Positions 1-9,464 of a stretch of 64,000 nt of DNA are shown piece by piece. Origin of the DNA: Tillus elongatus (Eukaryota > Arthropoda > Insecta > Coleoptera > Cleridae); contig OZ023266.1 in NCBI GenBank assembly GCA_964006375.1, forward strand, positions 65,102,946 through 65,166,945. The letters run 5' to 3'. The position numbers were made by a program, and so were the translations under genes. Every line of letters starts with the position of its first letter. Positions within the stretch are counted from its first letter, which is position 1. The notes beneath the pieces were generated by a model. That model was not told the DNA's origin and ran no database searches. It was given only the letters and a program-made list of their open reading frames with translations.

Positions 1-1275
1 ATTATTACTAGGCGGAATTTGCTTATTTTCATTGACAACATCTACTCTATTTAGTAATTTGAATTTAACACATGTATTAAGCCCAAGTATCGGCATGCTA
101 TTAACATCAACCAATACAAATTTGACCTTACAAAACTGATTTTTAATTTCGCATCTTAATATTACACTACCTATTGTTTTTAATTTATTATCTCCATATG
201 TAATTAGTGACACATCATTTTTTTCTATGCTACTATTATCAATACCAAGTTTTTTAAAAATTCTTATAGGCAAACAATTACAATTTGCTCCACTATCTAA
301 CTTAAAAACAATTTTCTTATGGTTGATTTTGACATCAATTGTCCAAAGATTATTTTCTTTATTCTTACAATCAATATTATCTAACATAATAAAGTCAATA
401 TAAGGTTCATTATCACTAGTATCAGTTGAATTTTCATGTACATGTATAACATGTAGCTGTTTTCGATTAAATTTTTTCTTACTAATATTATTTTTATTAA
501 CAAATATATCCTTATTATAATTTGTATTTGTACCCTTATTATAATTTATATTTTTACACCCTATTGTGAAATGATTAGGCTTGTGACAATTTCTACAAAT
601 CCTACCATAGGCAGGACATTGTCTTTGGCCATGATTAGTACCACATTTAAAGCAATCATAATTATTATTATTTACAGTCTTATTAATTATCCTACCTCTT
701 GTTTTACTTACGATAGCATCTACCTCAACAGTGTTTCTTAGTCCCTTGAGCTGATATTTACTTGCCTCTGTTGAACGACACTGTCTCTCAGCCTCTGCTA
801 ACGTTAAATTTGGAATGCGTAACAATCTGCCTTGGAGCTGCACATCTCTAATGCTACTTACAATTTTATCCCTTACCAGTGAGTCTAATAAGTTCTGGAA
901 ATTACAATTTTTTGCTAACATTTTGACATCTGTCAGAAAATGGTCAAATTCTTCATTCTCTTCTTGCTTTCTGACAAAAAACTTGAAACGATCGTAAGTT
1001 TCATTTCTCAACGGTCTGCAGTATTCTTTGAAAGCATTTAACACTACATCATATTTCATTCTATCCTCTTCTGTTAATTCTAAAGTTTCATAAATATCCT
1101 GGGCCTCTTCCCCAGCTAGGTTTAAAAATATTGCAATCTTAGTGGGTTCATCTTTGGCACTAAACCCTGTTGCAGCCATGTAAATTTTAAAACTATTCAT
1201 GAATTTATCGAAGTTTTGACTTGCATTGTGATCAAAATTTATATTTTTAGGTGGTTTGAACGCTGATGCCTCCAT
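1..1275 (-). CDS. Gag-protease polyprotein of a Ty3/gypsy (mag-like) retrotransposon, C-terminus cut by the window edge
   Basis: The frame is open without a stop from an ATG at 1275 to position 1, so 425 codons are visible and the gene continues off the left edge. The N-terminal part resembles the capsid-type Gag of insect elements usually annotated as K02A2.6-like. Two zinc knuckles follow near 660-570: one CX2CX3HX4C and one CX2CX4HX4C. A retropepsin active site, DSGANC, lies near 300. Reverse transcriptase would be expected just beyond the window. The start lies about 100 nt inside the LTR and primer-binding site, as expected for a gag leader. The long unbroken frame suggests a fairly young copy. 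The clade is inferred from the Gag pattern only. Confidence 0.87.
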   Translation of the reverse strand, partial: MEASAFKPPKNINFDHNASQNFDKFMNSFKIYMAATGFSAKDEPTKIAIFLNLAGEEAQDIYETLELTEEDRMKYDVVLNAFKEYCRPLRNETYDRFKFFVRKQEENEEFDHFLTDVKMLAKNCNFQNLLDSLVRDKIVSSIRDVQLQGRLLRIPNLTLAEAERQCRSTEASKYQLKGLRNTVEVDAIVSKTRGRIINKTVNNNNYDCFKCGTNHGQRQCPAYGRICRNCHKPNHFTIGCKNINYNKGTNTNYNKDIFVNKNNISKKKFNRKQLHVIHVHENSTDTSDNEPYIDFIMLDNIDCKNKENNLWTIDVKINHKKIVFKLDSGANCNCLPIRIFKKLGIDNSSIEKNDVSLITYGDNKLKTIGSVILRCEIKNQFCKVKFVLVDVNSMPILGLNTCVKFKLLNRVDVVNENKQIPPSNN

Positions 1276-1377
1276 TTTTATCGGCGTTTTACGTTCACGT
1301 TATCACGTTACACACAAGGTCAACGTACCTTTACAGCAAATTCTCTTAATTGTGGAACTACTTTGTGTGGATTCTTT

Positions 1378-1395
1378 ACATAAAACCTGACACCA
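1378..1395 (-). other. Primer-binding site of the left retrotransposon
   Basis: On the minus strand the sequence TGGTGTCAGG starts directly after the LTR terminal CA. It would pair with a tRNA 3' end reading CCTGACACCA. The primer tRNA was not identified. Confidence 0.7.
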
Positions 1396-1642
1396 TGTTT
1401 TAGATGTTGTTTTGTAATAACTTTTATTACTATTAATACACCAGCTCACAATATTAATTAACATTTATTTAGACAAGTGTACAGCTACTTACATGTGACC
1501 GGGCTACTACGACCATCGTCATCTGTCATCTCCCGTGTGTCATGGAGGAACCACGTCTCTATGGCTCACCTCGTACAGATCAGGACGGTTACTAAAGCCG
1601 TATTCACATCTTAATGTAAAGTAAGTTTACACATATGTGACA
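1396..1642 (-). repeat. 5' LTR of the left Ty3/gypsy element (247 bp)
   Basis: Read on the minus strand the segment begins TGTCACATATG and ends CTAAAACA, giving the standard TG...CA ends. It is followed at once by the primer-binding site and then gag. A minus-strand AATAAA (1423-1428) lies near the 3' end of the LTR. The partner LTR is outside the window, so the boundaries rest on TG/CA and the primer site only. Confidence 0.75.
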
Positions 1643-1845
1643 GTGGCCGTGCGGGAAAGTCGATTCAGACTTTCCAATACGGACTCGGGGGTCGACGGTT
1701 CGAGCCTCACCGGCGGCGGATGATTTTTCAAAATCACTGTCGTCGTTGAGATCGAGCTCAAGGTGGAGGCTAGGTTAGTTTAGATGAGCAAAAAGGGTCA
1801 GCAATGGCCTAATTGCTAGTAAGCATCTTACCTTTACCTTTATTT
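1643..1845 (+). mobile_element. tRNA-derived SINE (Ser/Leu-type head)
   Basis: The head has an A-box-like TGGCCGTGCGGG and a B-box GGTTCGAGCC, with a long variable-arm spacing as in Ser/Leu tRNAs. A non-tRNA body follows, ending in an ACCTTT-type tail near 1827-1845. The T-stem does not pair cleanly and the 5' acceptor half is absent, so this is not a functional tRNA gene. The head begins exactly where the LTR ends, which suggests that the LTR element inserted into the SINE. Confidence 0.72.
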
Positions 1846-2184
1846 ATGTAATTCTTTACAGGCTTTACTTGTGTTAAGGTGTTACTGATAAAAATGTATT
1901 TACTCAATTTATTTTATTCCAACAAAAAATGTTTTGCTGAATAGAGCATTGGAATGGGTTTAAACAGATGTACCACACTACCCACCGGCCAATTTCAAAA
2001 TTTCGAAGTTGTAGCTACTTTTTGAAGAGGTGTGACGATAGTGGTGAGACTTTTATATCAAAAAGTTAGTTTTTGACAATAAAAACCGACTTGTTTTTTA
2101 ATTTTCCATAAGAATGGTAACTTGCAATTTTATTGAATTTATGCGTTACTTTATAGACACAGTGTATATTTTGATAGTTTTAGT
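1846..2184. other. Intergenic stretch, nothing recognised
   Basis: AT-rich sequence with no convincing reading frame and no match to the repeat families seen elsewhere in the window. Confidence 0.5.
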
Positions 2185-2325
2185 GAATTTTCATTAAAAA
2201 AAATACTAATGGGTAGATCCCGAGTTTTGAATTTTGAATTTTTTTTTCAAATGACCCCGAACTAGGACCCCAGGAACACATATCCGGGGTCAGTTTCAAT
2301 TTTTATGTTTTCTTTTGAAAAAAAA
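2185..2325 (-). repeat. 3' end fragment of the DINE-1/Helentron-like repeat (family H)
   Basis: On the minus strand it carries the family 3' module: AAACTGACCCCGGATATG, then GGTCCTAGTTC, then a hairpin ending in ATTCACTAA. It has no TA array. It abuts the next family H copy in opposite orientation. Confidence 0.7.
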
Positions 2326-2390
2326 ATATCTCGTAAAATAAAAAAGCCATGGTAACCAAATTTGGTATGTTTTAGATTTATATAAAACTC

Positions 2391-3172
2391 TGGACGCAGC
2401 AAGTGCGTTATGGTAGTGAATTTTTATTAAATGCTTCAAATTTGAATAACTCAGTTTTCTATAAACTTAGAGAGCTTAATTTTGGTACGTAGTAAGGTCT
2501 TTCCTAGGGCAAGATATCCACCAAATTTAATTAAAATAGCTTTGTAACTTTCGGAGAAAAAAAAATTTCGAAAGAAAACTAAAAATTTGAATAACTCAGT
2601 TTTCTATAAACTTAGAGAGCTTAATTTTCGTACGTAGTAAGGTCTTTCCTAGGGCAAGATATCCACCAAATTTCATTAAAATCACTTTGTAATTTTTGGA
2701 GAAAAAAAAATTTCCAAAAGAAAATTTTAAATTTGAATAACTCAATTCTCTATAAATTGAGAAATTTTTGGGACTTTTTAAGGTCTCTCGCAAGGTAACA
2801 TATATGGTAAATTTCATTAAAACAGCTTTGTTGTTTTCGAAGAAAAAATTTTTTTTTTAAAGAAAATTCAAAATTTTTCCGGAAAACCCTGTCCGATTTT
2901 CCTAGCTAACGAATTCATCCAAGCCATTAATAAAAGAAAGGCACCTGCCGAGTTTCATTGAAACATATAAAAATTGAAACTCACCCCGGATATGGGTTCT
3001 AGGGGTCCTAGTTTGCGCTCTTTTGAAATTTTTTTTCCAAAGTCTCACCATCGATATTAGTGATTTTTTTATTAAAAATTCACTAATACAAAAAAAAGTT
3101 TTTAAAAAATATTTGTTGCCAGATCAATACTATGAAAATTCACTACCATAACGCACTTGCTGCGTCCAAAAT
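2391..3172 (+). mobile_element. Family H repeat with inverted ends and no TA array
   Basis: It starts with the family left end GGACGCAGCAAGTGCG and closes with the same sequence inverted (3138-3167). Inside are three diverged tandem units of about 140 bp (from about 2418, 2583 and 2745), then the conserved module with CCATTAATAAAAGAAAGGCA, then the GACCCCGGATATGGG module and the hairpin ending in ATTCACTAA near 3088. The segment that carries (TA)n in other copies is missing between 2960 and 2965, a useful TA-less allele of the family. A minus-strand ORF at 2596-2817 is shared with other copies but is probably not coding. Confidence 0.75.
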
Positions 3173-3449
3173 TTTATTAAAAGGGCACATACGGCTGTGA
3201 GCACTTATTGTTGTATGTTTTTATACAGCGATAATAAATATGTAATCGCTGGAACGGCAAATATTCGCAGTTATACAGATACGCTAGTCAATTATTAAAT
3301 TAGTAAGTTTGCCTAAAGGTATTGATATTATATTAATATATGTTCGATAATAAATGGTATTTGGACTACAAACTATTAATTAACTTGTAACGCCACCACT
3401 GAACGTTACACTCATGATATAATGACTTAGAAGAGATATATTGCGCATA
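3173..3449. other. Intergenic stretch upstream of the KDSR promoter region
   Basis: AT-rich, no reading frame or repeat recognised. Confidence 0.45.
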
Positions 3450-3450
3450 T

Positions 3451-3475
3451 GCCCCGCCCCCTCCTATGACGTCAC
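3451..3475 (+). promoter_or_regulatory. GC box plus CRE: candidate KDSR promoter
   Basis: A CCCCGCCCC box (3452-3460) is followed by the full palindromic CRE TGACGTCA (3467-3474) in otherwise AT-rich DNA. This is the only such cluster upstream of KDSR. It would imply a non-coding first exon between here and the coding exon. This is an inference; no transcript evidence is available. Confidence 0.35.
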
Positions 3476-3811
3476 GTTGTGAGTAACGTTATAGAAGGCC
3501 AACTACACACCTAAAACAAAGTCATTCGCAATCAAAAAGTTTCTATACGTCAGTTTAATGCGGTTGATGTTACGCCTATATTGTCTTTTTCAGATAATAT
3601 AGATCGCAGCACTAAATTTAATCTTTTTCATTTTTATTACTTTCAACTGTGTGCACATAAATATTAGTAAAATACGTAATTTGTTAAGAGGTTGTGATGA
3701 AATGTCAAACCCCACTGCACGACAGCATCTTATTGTTGCATTGGACTCACCACTTGACACCATGCGCGTGACAGGTCAAAAAACAGGTAGTCGGAATATC
3801 ACATCTCTCGT

Positions 3812-3846
3812 TATTTGTATCATGCGTTACACTGTCATGGTTAATA
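3812..3846 (+). repeat. 35-bp direct repeat, left copy
   Basis: Identical over 35 bp to 5162-5196. The two copies flank the TIR element 3847-5161, in the position of a target-site duplication. Confidence 0.85.
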
Positions 3847-3967
3847 GAGCTGTCCAGAACACGTGATTTAAATACCCCCAATATGGCCGCTGGTAGGCAC
3901 ACAAACACCAACAAACTTGTGTTCGGTGGATGCTAACTTTTGAAATTGTGCTTTGCGCGTGTTTAAA

Positions 3968-4240
3968 ATGGCTTGTGTTGACAAGAGTGAATATCTATTA
4001 TCACTGGAAAATGAAAATGAAGACGTTGCTAGAAGATATCGAGAGAAAATTCGTATTATTGAAGGAATTGATCCCTATACTCTGACGACGGGCCCAATGC
4101 CTCCTTGTGAAGAACTATAGAGTTTCTCACCAGTTGATGCTTTCGATATCGTTAACTATTTAGTGCTTACCCACAGTTTATACACTAATCGACAAATGAA
4201 AGCCCATAAAAGTCTCTCTGCTTACACTGAAATAATGTGA
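3968..4240 (+). pseudogene. Fragment resembling the N-terminus of insect YqaJ-type recombinase-domain proteins
   Basis: Ninety codons from ATG 3968 to TGA 4238-4240, with one in-frame TAG at 4118-4120. The order 'RYREKIRIIEGIDPYTL', then a short spacer, then 'DIVNYLVLTHSLYT', then 'KAHKSL' matches from memory the N-terminal block of a large insect and cnidarian gene family with SWIM or YqaJ viral-recombinase-like domains. The nuclease domain itself is not present. It is either an exon of a decayed gene or a captured fragment. The family assignment needs a database search. Confidence 0.45.
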
Positions 4241-4689
4241 TGTTTTCATTAGCATTTGACTAGTAGTATTGATTTTATTTACATTTATGTACTATTTTGT
4301 GGATATGTATCTACCTTATCGTATAAAGTATCAATATTATAATCCATACTTTACATTAATAATAAATAATAATAATTATATTAATATCGAATTTTTTTAC
4401 TTAGCTTTAGGTCTCATGAAATATGTTATGAACTTTGAACAAGATGTATAATTTTTAAATTATCCAATTCAATTAAACGGACTCTAGTAATAAATATAAT
4501 ATTTATTTTTATGTTCATACCTATTTGAAAAATATACATATATACCTGAATTCTTTTGTGCTCAAAAATAATTTACTTGCATATTAGGTAATAAACTTGA
4601 TTTGCAAATGGCTTGATTAAAATTTGATTGATTAAAATTTACTGATTTACTTTTTTTATATTGCTTTAAGAAGTGAAGTTAATTAGCAT

Positions 4690-4931
4690 TAATACATAAA
4701 AAGAATGAAATTGTACCTGTGATAAAATGCTTACTGCATACTCTGCTATACTCGAGTGTAAATTATGTTATATATTTTCTTTTATTTGTGTCTATCCACC
4801 TCAATCTCCGGATTTTGGAGAGCTCATCCAACTCTGGTTTATGTGGAAATTGTAATACAGTCGGTATTCTGAAAAACTTGACTCTATCGCGATTACCACG
4901 ACTTCCGCATTTCACAACACGTCGTAGGCAT
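4690..4931 (-). pseudogene. THAP zinc-finger domain fragment, frameshifted
   Basis: From a minus-strand ATG at 4931 the product starts MPTTC. After a 1-nt frameshift it continues VVKCGSRGNRDRVKFFRIP, then ELDELSKIRRLRWID, and later, again shifted, SRVCSKHFITG. These are the CX2-4C start, the FFRIP/RRLRW core and the C-X2-H (VCSKHF) end of a THAP DNA-binding domain. At least two frame breaks make it a pseudogene. THAP domains occur in P- and Kolobok-type transposases and in host proteins; which applies here is not clear. Confidence 0.62.
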
Positions 4932-5161
4932 ATTTTTGAAGTTAAAAAAATAGTACTTTATTTGATAACAGACTACTGTCTACTCTATTTATATTTACAC
5001 AAATTTTAAACTAATGGGAACATTTATAAACAATTTACAAACTAGACTCTTTAAAAAACACGAGAACTTCATACACCGCTATTCAAAACAATAGAGTAAT
5101 TCCAAATGTGTGCCTACCAGCAGCCATATTAGAAATGTGATGACAGCATCTCGGACAACTC

Positions 5162-5196
5162 TATTTGTATCATGCGTTACACTGTCATGGTTAATA
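5162..5196 (+). repeat. 35-bp direct repeat, right copy
   Basis: Partner of 3812-3846, perfect over 35 bp. It lies directly upstream of the KDSR coding exon. Confidence 0.85.
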
Positions 5197-5238
5197 TAGT
5201 AATTGTCATATGATTAAGTGACAGTTAAAGCTGAATTT

Positions 5239-5246
5239 TATAAATA
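5239..5246 (+). promoter_or_regulatory. TATA-like box just upstream of KDSR
   Basis: TATAAATA 29 nt before the KDSR ATG. If used, the 5' leader would be only a few bases long, so it may be chance in AT-rich DNA. The GC box/CRE cluster at 3451-3475 is the alternative. Confidence 0.25.
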
Positions 5247-5274
5247 GAAATAATGTAAGGTTTAAATCCACATC

Positions 5275-6036
5275 ATGCTGTTGTTAGCTTGTGCGTTAAT
5301 TGTTGCAGCAGTCATTTTTGTAGTATCTATAAGAAAGAAGAGAATATCCCTGATAAACAAACATGTGGTAATTACCGGAGGTTCGAGTGGAATTGGCAAA
5401 GAATTGGCAAAACTGCTTATCAAAAACGGAGCGCATGTGACAATAGTAGCAAGAAATGAGGAACGCCTAATTAAAGTCTATAACGAACTTAAAAAGGCAT
5501 CGCTCTTTAATGAGCAAATAATTACGACAATTTCAGTTGATGTATCAGACTACGATGATTTGAAAATAAAACTAACAGAAGTGGAGGAAGCTGTTGGGCC
5601 AATATTTATGTTAGCTAATTGCGCTGGTTTTGCTGTATGTAGAAAACTTGAAGATTACACGGTGCAGACTATGAAAAATCTTGTAGATATTAATCTTCTT
5701 GGAACACTCTATGCTACTAAGGTCGTTCTGCCTAAATTCAAAGAACGTAAAGAGGGAATAATTATTATAACGGCTTCGCAAGTTGGTATGATGGGTATGT
5801 TTGGCTACTCTGTTTACGCCAGTTGCAAGTTTGCTCTTCGTGGCTTGGCCGAGTCAATATATATGGAAGTGAAGCCCTATAATATCTCGGTTACTTTAGC
5901 TTTACCCCCTGATACTGATACACCTGGTTATACAAGAGAAAATGAGAGCAAGCCGCAAGAAACTAAATTAATATCAAGTGGTGGTAAACTTTATAGGCCC
6001 AAGGATGTAGCATTAAAAATTTTGGACGACGCATTG
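5275..6036 (+). CDS. KDSR: 3-ketodihydrosphingosine reductase, first coding exon (residues 1-254)
   Basis: KDSR reduces 3-ketodihydrosphingosine to dihydrosphingosine with NADPH, the second step of de novo sphingolipid synthesis, at the ER membrane. The exon shows an N-terminal membrane segment (residues 2-19), the cofactor motif TGGSSGIG (34-41), NCAG (115-118), N140, catalytic S168 and the Y181-x3-K185 pair, then the family block PPDTDTPG (211-218). The frame runs on to a stop at 6060, but homology to KDSR stops at DDAL (254), where a GTAAAT donor begins at 6037. Joined in phase 0 to 17697-17906 the product has 323 residues, close to the human protein (332). The ATG at 5275 is the first in frame and gives the expected N-terminal anchor. 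No frame damage is seen. Confidence 0.93.
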
Positions 6037-6295
6037 GTAAATAATGTTGATTACGATTAAGGATTGGGCATTTATTTAACTATATATAAATTATTCTGTA
6101 TGATAACATTACCAGGAGAGTAGACGGATATTTTTATATTATTTAACTATTTAACCCATTCCAATTATTTAGGGAATTTTTAGAAGCACATGAAATATTC
6201 AATTCGTTATTTATATAATGAGCGAAGATTGGAACCTGTGATGTGCACTGATAAGTACAATTTGGAGAACCCAATTCATCACAATACAGTTTTCT

Positions 6296-6340
6296 GACCC
6301 GACGATTGCTAACAAAGTTAGCGTCATCAAGGGGATGAGT
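6296..6340 (-). ncRNA. Decayed hammerhead-ribozyme motif, PLE 1 left arm
   Basis: On the minus strand: TTGATGA, then stem II GCTAAC/GTTAGC, then ATCGTC. The GAAA box and adjoining bases are deleted compared with the right arm, and the core C3 is T. It should be inactive. Confidence 0.45.
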
Positions 6341-6373
6341 AAACTAAGTGAATAGAGACTATAACTACCATTT

Positions 6374-6862
6374 ATGTCATACTAGTTCATTATTGTGTTT
6401 TATTGCTTAGTTACCAACTACATAATGGTGTACTTCATGCCCACGGGCCATAAAGTGTACTTTATGGCCCGCGCGGGCAAAAAGTACACTTTATGGCCCG
6501 CGCGCACATCAAAACAAATAATTTTTGTTTGACTTCTTTAATAACCGTTATTAATAAAATTACAGATAATGGAATAAAAGTAATATGCAAATATTTAATT
6601 AACATTATTTTGTCGAATTAACATAAAATTGACTCTGAAAAGATCCGGTGATAGTTAGGTTGCCTTCAGCAAACGGTGATTCATGATTAATTGTTTGGGT
6701 ATGACTAGTATGACATAAAATTTTGTATGCACCGCTGGTATAAATAGAGGTGTATGCCCTCGAGCGACTTACAAACCCTCGGGCCGGAGGGCCTGAGATT
6801 TGTAAAATCGTCGCTCTCGGGCATAAACATCTATTTATACCCTTGGTACATAAATAACTATT
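6374..6862. mobile_element. Nested TIR/foldback insertion in the PLE 1 left arm
   Basis: Inverted ends ATTTATGTCATACTAGT (near 6374) and its complement (near 6705-6722) suggest one small TIR element. It contains a repeated GC-rich motif around TGTACTTTATGGCCCG. Next to it, 6725-6852 is a long imperfect hairpin with arms containing GGTATAAATAGA and TCTATTTATACC. No coding capacity is seen. Confidence 0.6.
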
Positions 6863-7017
6863 ATATCTTGGTTGCCAAGCAGTTGCGAACAGCGTCCTCT
6901 AGGAACGTATACAGACAGACCCCCCACTGTTGAATCTTAAATCCCTGTGATTTCATGAGTAGATTTCAAACCGACCTAGCAGAGAAAAATGACTATTTTC
7001 CTAAAGTATGATTTCGT

Positions 7018-7842
7018 TATGTGGACGATGTGTTTGCAGTATTTAATACAAATGTATGCAAAGTAGACTTTATTGTCAAATTAAAAAGTAAATTTGACTT
7101 CATCAAATTCTCGCATGAAATAGAAATTAATGACAAGTTACCTTTTCTTGATGTATTAGTCATTAAAAATATAGACACTTTAAAATTTGACATCCACAGA
7201 AAGGAAACCACTACCGTGAATTACATTCCGATTGACTCACACCATAGTTTTCCACAAAAAATTGCTAGTTTGAATTTTCTAGTTCATAGATTAATACAGC
7301 TTCCCTTAAATAAATAAAGATACATCAGAGAACTTAAATATATTAAAAATGTAGCTAAGTATAATGGTTTCTCTGTCTGCTTAGTGGAGAAACTAGTCAA
7401 TAAACATAAAACAAAGAAAATGCTAGCGGAATCTACGACTTTCAGAAAAGATAAACCAGACAAAACCGTTGTCTGTTTACCATTTGAACCGCGAATTACG
7501 AGAGGTTTTAATAGCATTTTTAAGAAAGCCAATTTGTTGCTAACATTTTTTACAAAAAATACCTTAAAAAATTTGCTAGGTAACCCAAAGGATAAAGCTA
7601 AAACCACAGATATGTCGGGAATCTATGAAATAGGTTGTAAGAATTGTGAACTTAAATATGTTGGACAAACTAAAAGAACCATTGAAACTAGATTTAATGA
7701 ACATTTAGCGCAATTGAGGTATGGCACTATTGACAAATCATGTACTGCTCAGCATATTTGGGATAACAATCATCATGTAGGTAAAGAAAATCTCAACTGT
7801 TATCCTAATAACCAGCGTGTCTTTCTTAGAAGGAATATTTGA
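7018..7842 (+). pseudogene. PLE 1 reverse transcriptase C-terminus and GIY-YIG endonuclease
   Basis: The frame begins inside the RT active-site region (RYVDDVFAVF) and continues through the PLE-typical LPFLD block to LPLNK, where an in-frame TAA occurs (7315-7317). The same frame then resumes and includes a GIY-YIG nuclease: GIYEIGCKNCELKYVGQTKR, followed by EH and a later H. It ends at TAA 7840-7842. The fingers and palm upstream of the YVDD box are missing. One stop plus 5' truncation make it a pseudogene of a Penelope-clade PLE. Confidence 0.85.
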
Positions 7843-8002
7843 TAACGAGGCACAGCATAACAAAGGCAGGTATGAGGTTTAATCACAGGGATTTAAGACT
7901 CAACAGTGGGGGTCTGTCTGTATACCTTTCTAGAGGACGTTGTTCGCAACTGCTTGGCAACTAAGATATAAATAGTAGTTCTAGTCTCTATTCACTTAGT
8001 TT

Positions 8003-8054
8003 ACTCATCCCCTTGACGACGCTAAGTTTGTTAGCGAAACGATCGTCGGATCAG
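8003..8054 (+). ncRNA. Hammerhead-like motif, PLE 1 right arm
   Basis: Stem II GCTAA/TTAGC, GAAA box (8035-8039 region), short stem III ACGATCGT and a GTC cleavage triplet ending at 8047 are all present. The CUGANGA core reads TTGACGA, so C3 is lost. It lies on the sense strand downstream of the PLE gene, where PLE hammerheads are known to sit. Confidence 0.5.
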
Positions 8055-8419
8055 AAAACTGTATTGTGATGAATTGGGTTCTCACAATTGTACTTATCGT
8101 TAGTTATAATTAACATAACCTACAATTAAGTCAAAAGTTGCTTAAGTCATAAGCTGCTCTGTGGACCTTTAATTAAAAAAAAAACAATTTTGCAGGTAGG
8201 AGATATGTCATGCTGATGGCTTATCAATTTGTATGCATGTCAGTTTTATTTTTTTTATTTTTTACATACAGGGTGTTTGATGAGTCGCGCTACATAGAAG
8301 TTTATGACCTTCTAGTCCGAATTCGAAGAAGAAAACTTGTATTTAGGCATAAACTGTTATGAGGAATCCAGTGAAATTACATTGAAGTACACGGTGCTTC
8401 CGGTTAAACCGGAAGTACC

Positions 8420-8975
8420 AGGTATTTTGTTATTTCAAATAGAACATTCCATATATCCTTGCATTTTTATATTCCGCATCGAATTCTATATCAAATAATA
8501 TAAAGCCATTATACGTCAAAAATGTGACTTTTTCGAGTTAATAACTAAATTTTGTCGAAAATTTCCAAAACGGCACTACTGTGTATAAGACATATCTGCA
8601 CTCCTAGTCAGGGTAGTATATTCTGTGTCCGTAAGGAGACTAAGAAAGCTTGTTCTAAGTAAGGCGCAGTTGATGTTTTCAGTAACTGTGTTCTATATCA
8701 AGTGCCAACTAGAGCAACTTATTTCATACATAACTTCATAATTTTAAATGGACCACCTTTTTATTTTTTGCTCAGTCTCTTTCAATCTCCTTAAAATTTG
8801 TTAACACTTCTCTATACCTATCTCTTACCATTTCAGAGAGATATTGATTTTTATTTCACATGCTGCAGATATTCAAATATATGATCATACGTAAGTAGTT
8901 GCCTATGAACGAAAATGTCAAATAATTTTAACTAGCACTTCCGAGAATGTTCCATTGTAACAACTTGTGGGTTTT
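8420..8975 (-). repeat. Repeat R, minus-strand copy
   Basis: Reverse complement of 14345-14490 joined to 15544-15945. It shares blocks such as ATTTAAAATTATGAAG, TACTGAAAACATCAAC and ATATCTGCAGCATGT. No coding frame. It serves as the uninterrupted reference for the LINE insertion in the other copy. Confidence 0.75.
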
Positions 8976-9119
8976 TTGTCATGAAAAGTTAAAAAATTGT
9001 AATCTAGCCTAACCTGGTAATACATAATTAATCTAGTACATGGTGAATTTAGCAAAATGAATTAAAGACAGCTTTTAATGGCGCATATCCACATTACATC
9101 CAATTTGGTCAAATTCTGT

Positions 9120-9268
<149 letters not shown>

Positions 9269-9464
9269 TACGTGGAGTCTACGTGTTGGGCTTCTATTGG
9301 TCGGTTTACAGTTCTCTGATTGGTTGTGTTTTCGGCCTCTGTCGATTTTATCGGTTCCTGTTTTGATTATTGTGGTATGATAATTTGTCTATTTGTATGG
9401 CTTTTATTAAGTATTGTTTAAATGTTAGTACTTGGATTTGTGTGATTAATTGTTTCTTATTTTC

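Larger units (their letters stand above)
3847..5161. mobile_element. TIR element carrying YqaJ-like and THAP gene fragments
   Basis: The ends are imperfect inverted repeats of about 55 bp: GAGCTGTCC...CTGGTAGGCACA on the left and, inverted, GAGTTGTCC...CTGGTAGGCACA on the right (5161 to about 5105). Two gene fragments converge inside: a YqaJ-type N-terminus on + (3968-4240) and a THAP domain on - (4931-4690). The middle (4241-4689) is AT-rich with nothing recognised. Perfect 35-bp direct repeats lie immediately outside both ends. The superfamily is not recognised. The element ends 113 bp before the KDSR ATG, so it probably moved the gene away from its distal promoter. Confidence 0.65.
6240..8105 (+). 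mobile_element. Penelope-like element 1 with inverted terminal arms
   Basis: The left arm (6240-6373 plus 6863-6957) is the reverse complement of the right arm (7878-8105). The arms enclose a 5'-truncated reverse transcriptase/GIY-YIG gene on the + strand. The left arm is interrupted by a 489-bp insertion (6374-6862), visible because the right arm is continuous. Inverted pseudo-LTR arms and heavy 5' truncation are typical of PLEs. Both arms carry a decayed hammerhead motif. Confidence 0.78.

Noticed and set aside
3651..3866. 71-codon + strand ORF upstream of KDSR
   Set aside because: It crosses the 35-bp repeat into the TIR element and shows no known motif.
4719..5009. 96-codon + strand ORF
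   Set aside because: It is the shadow of the minus-strand THAP fragment.
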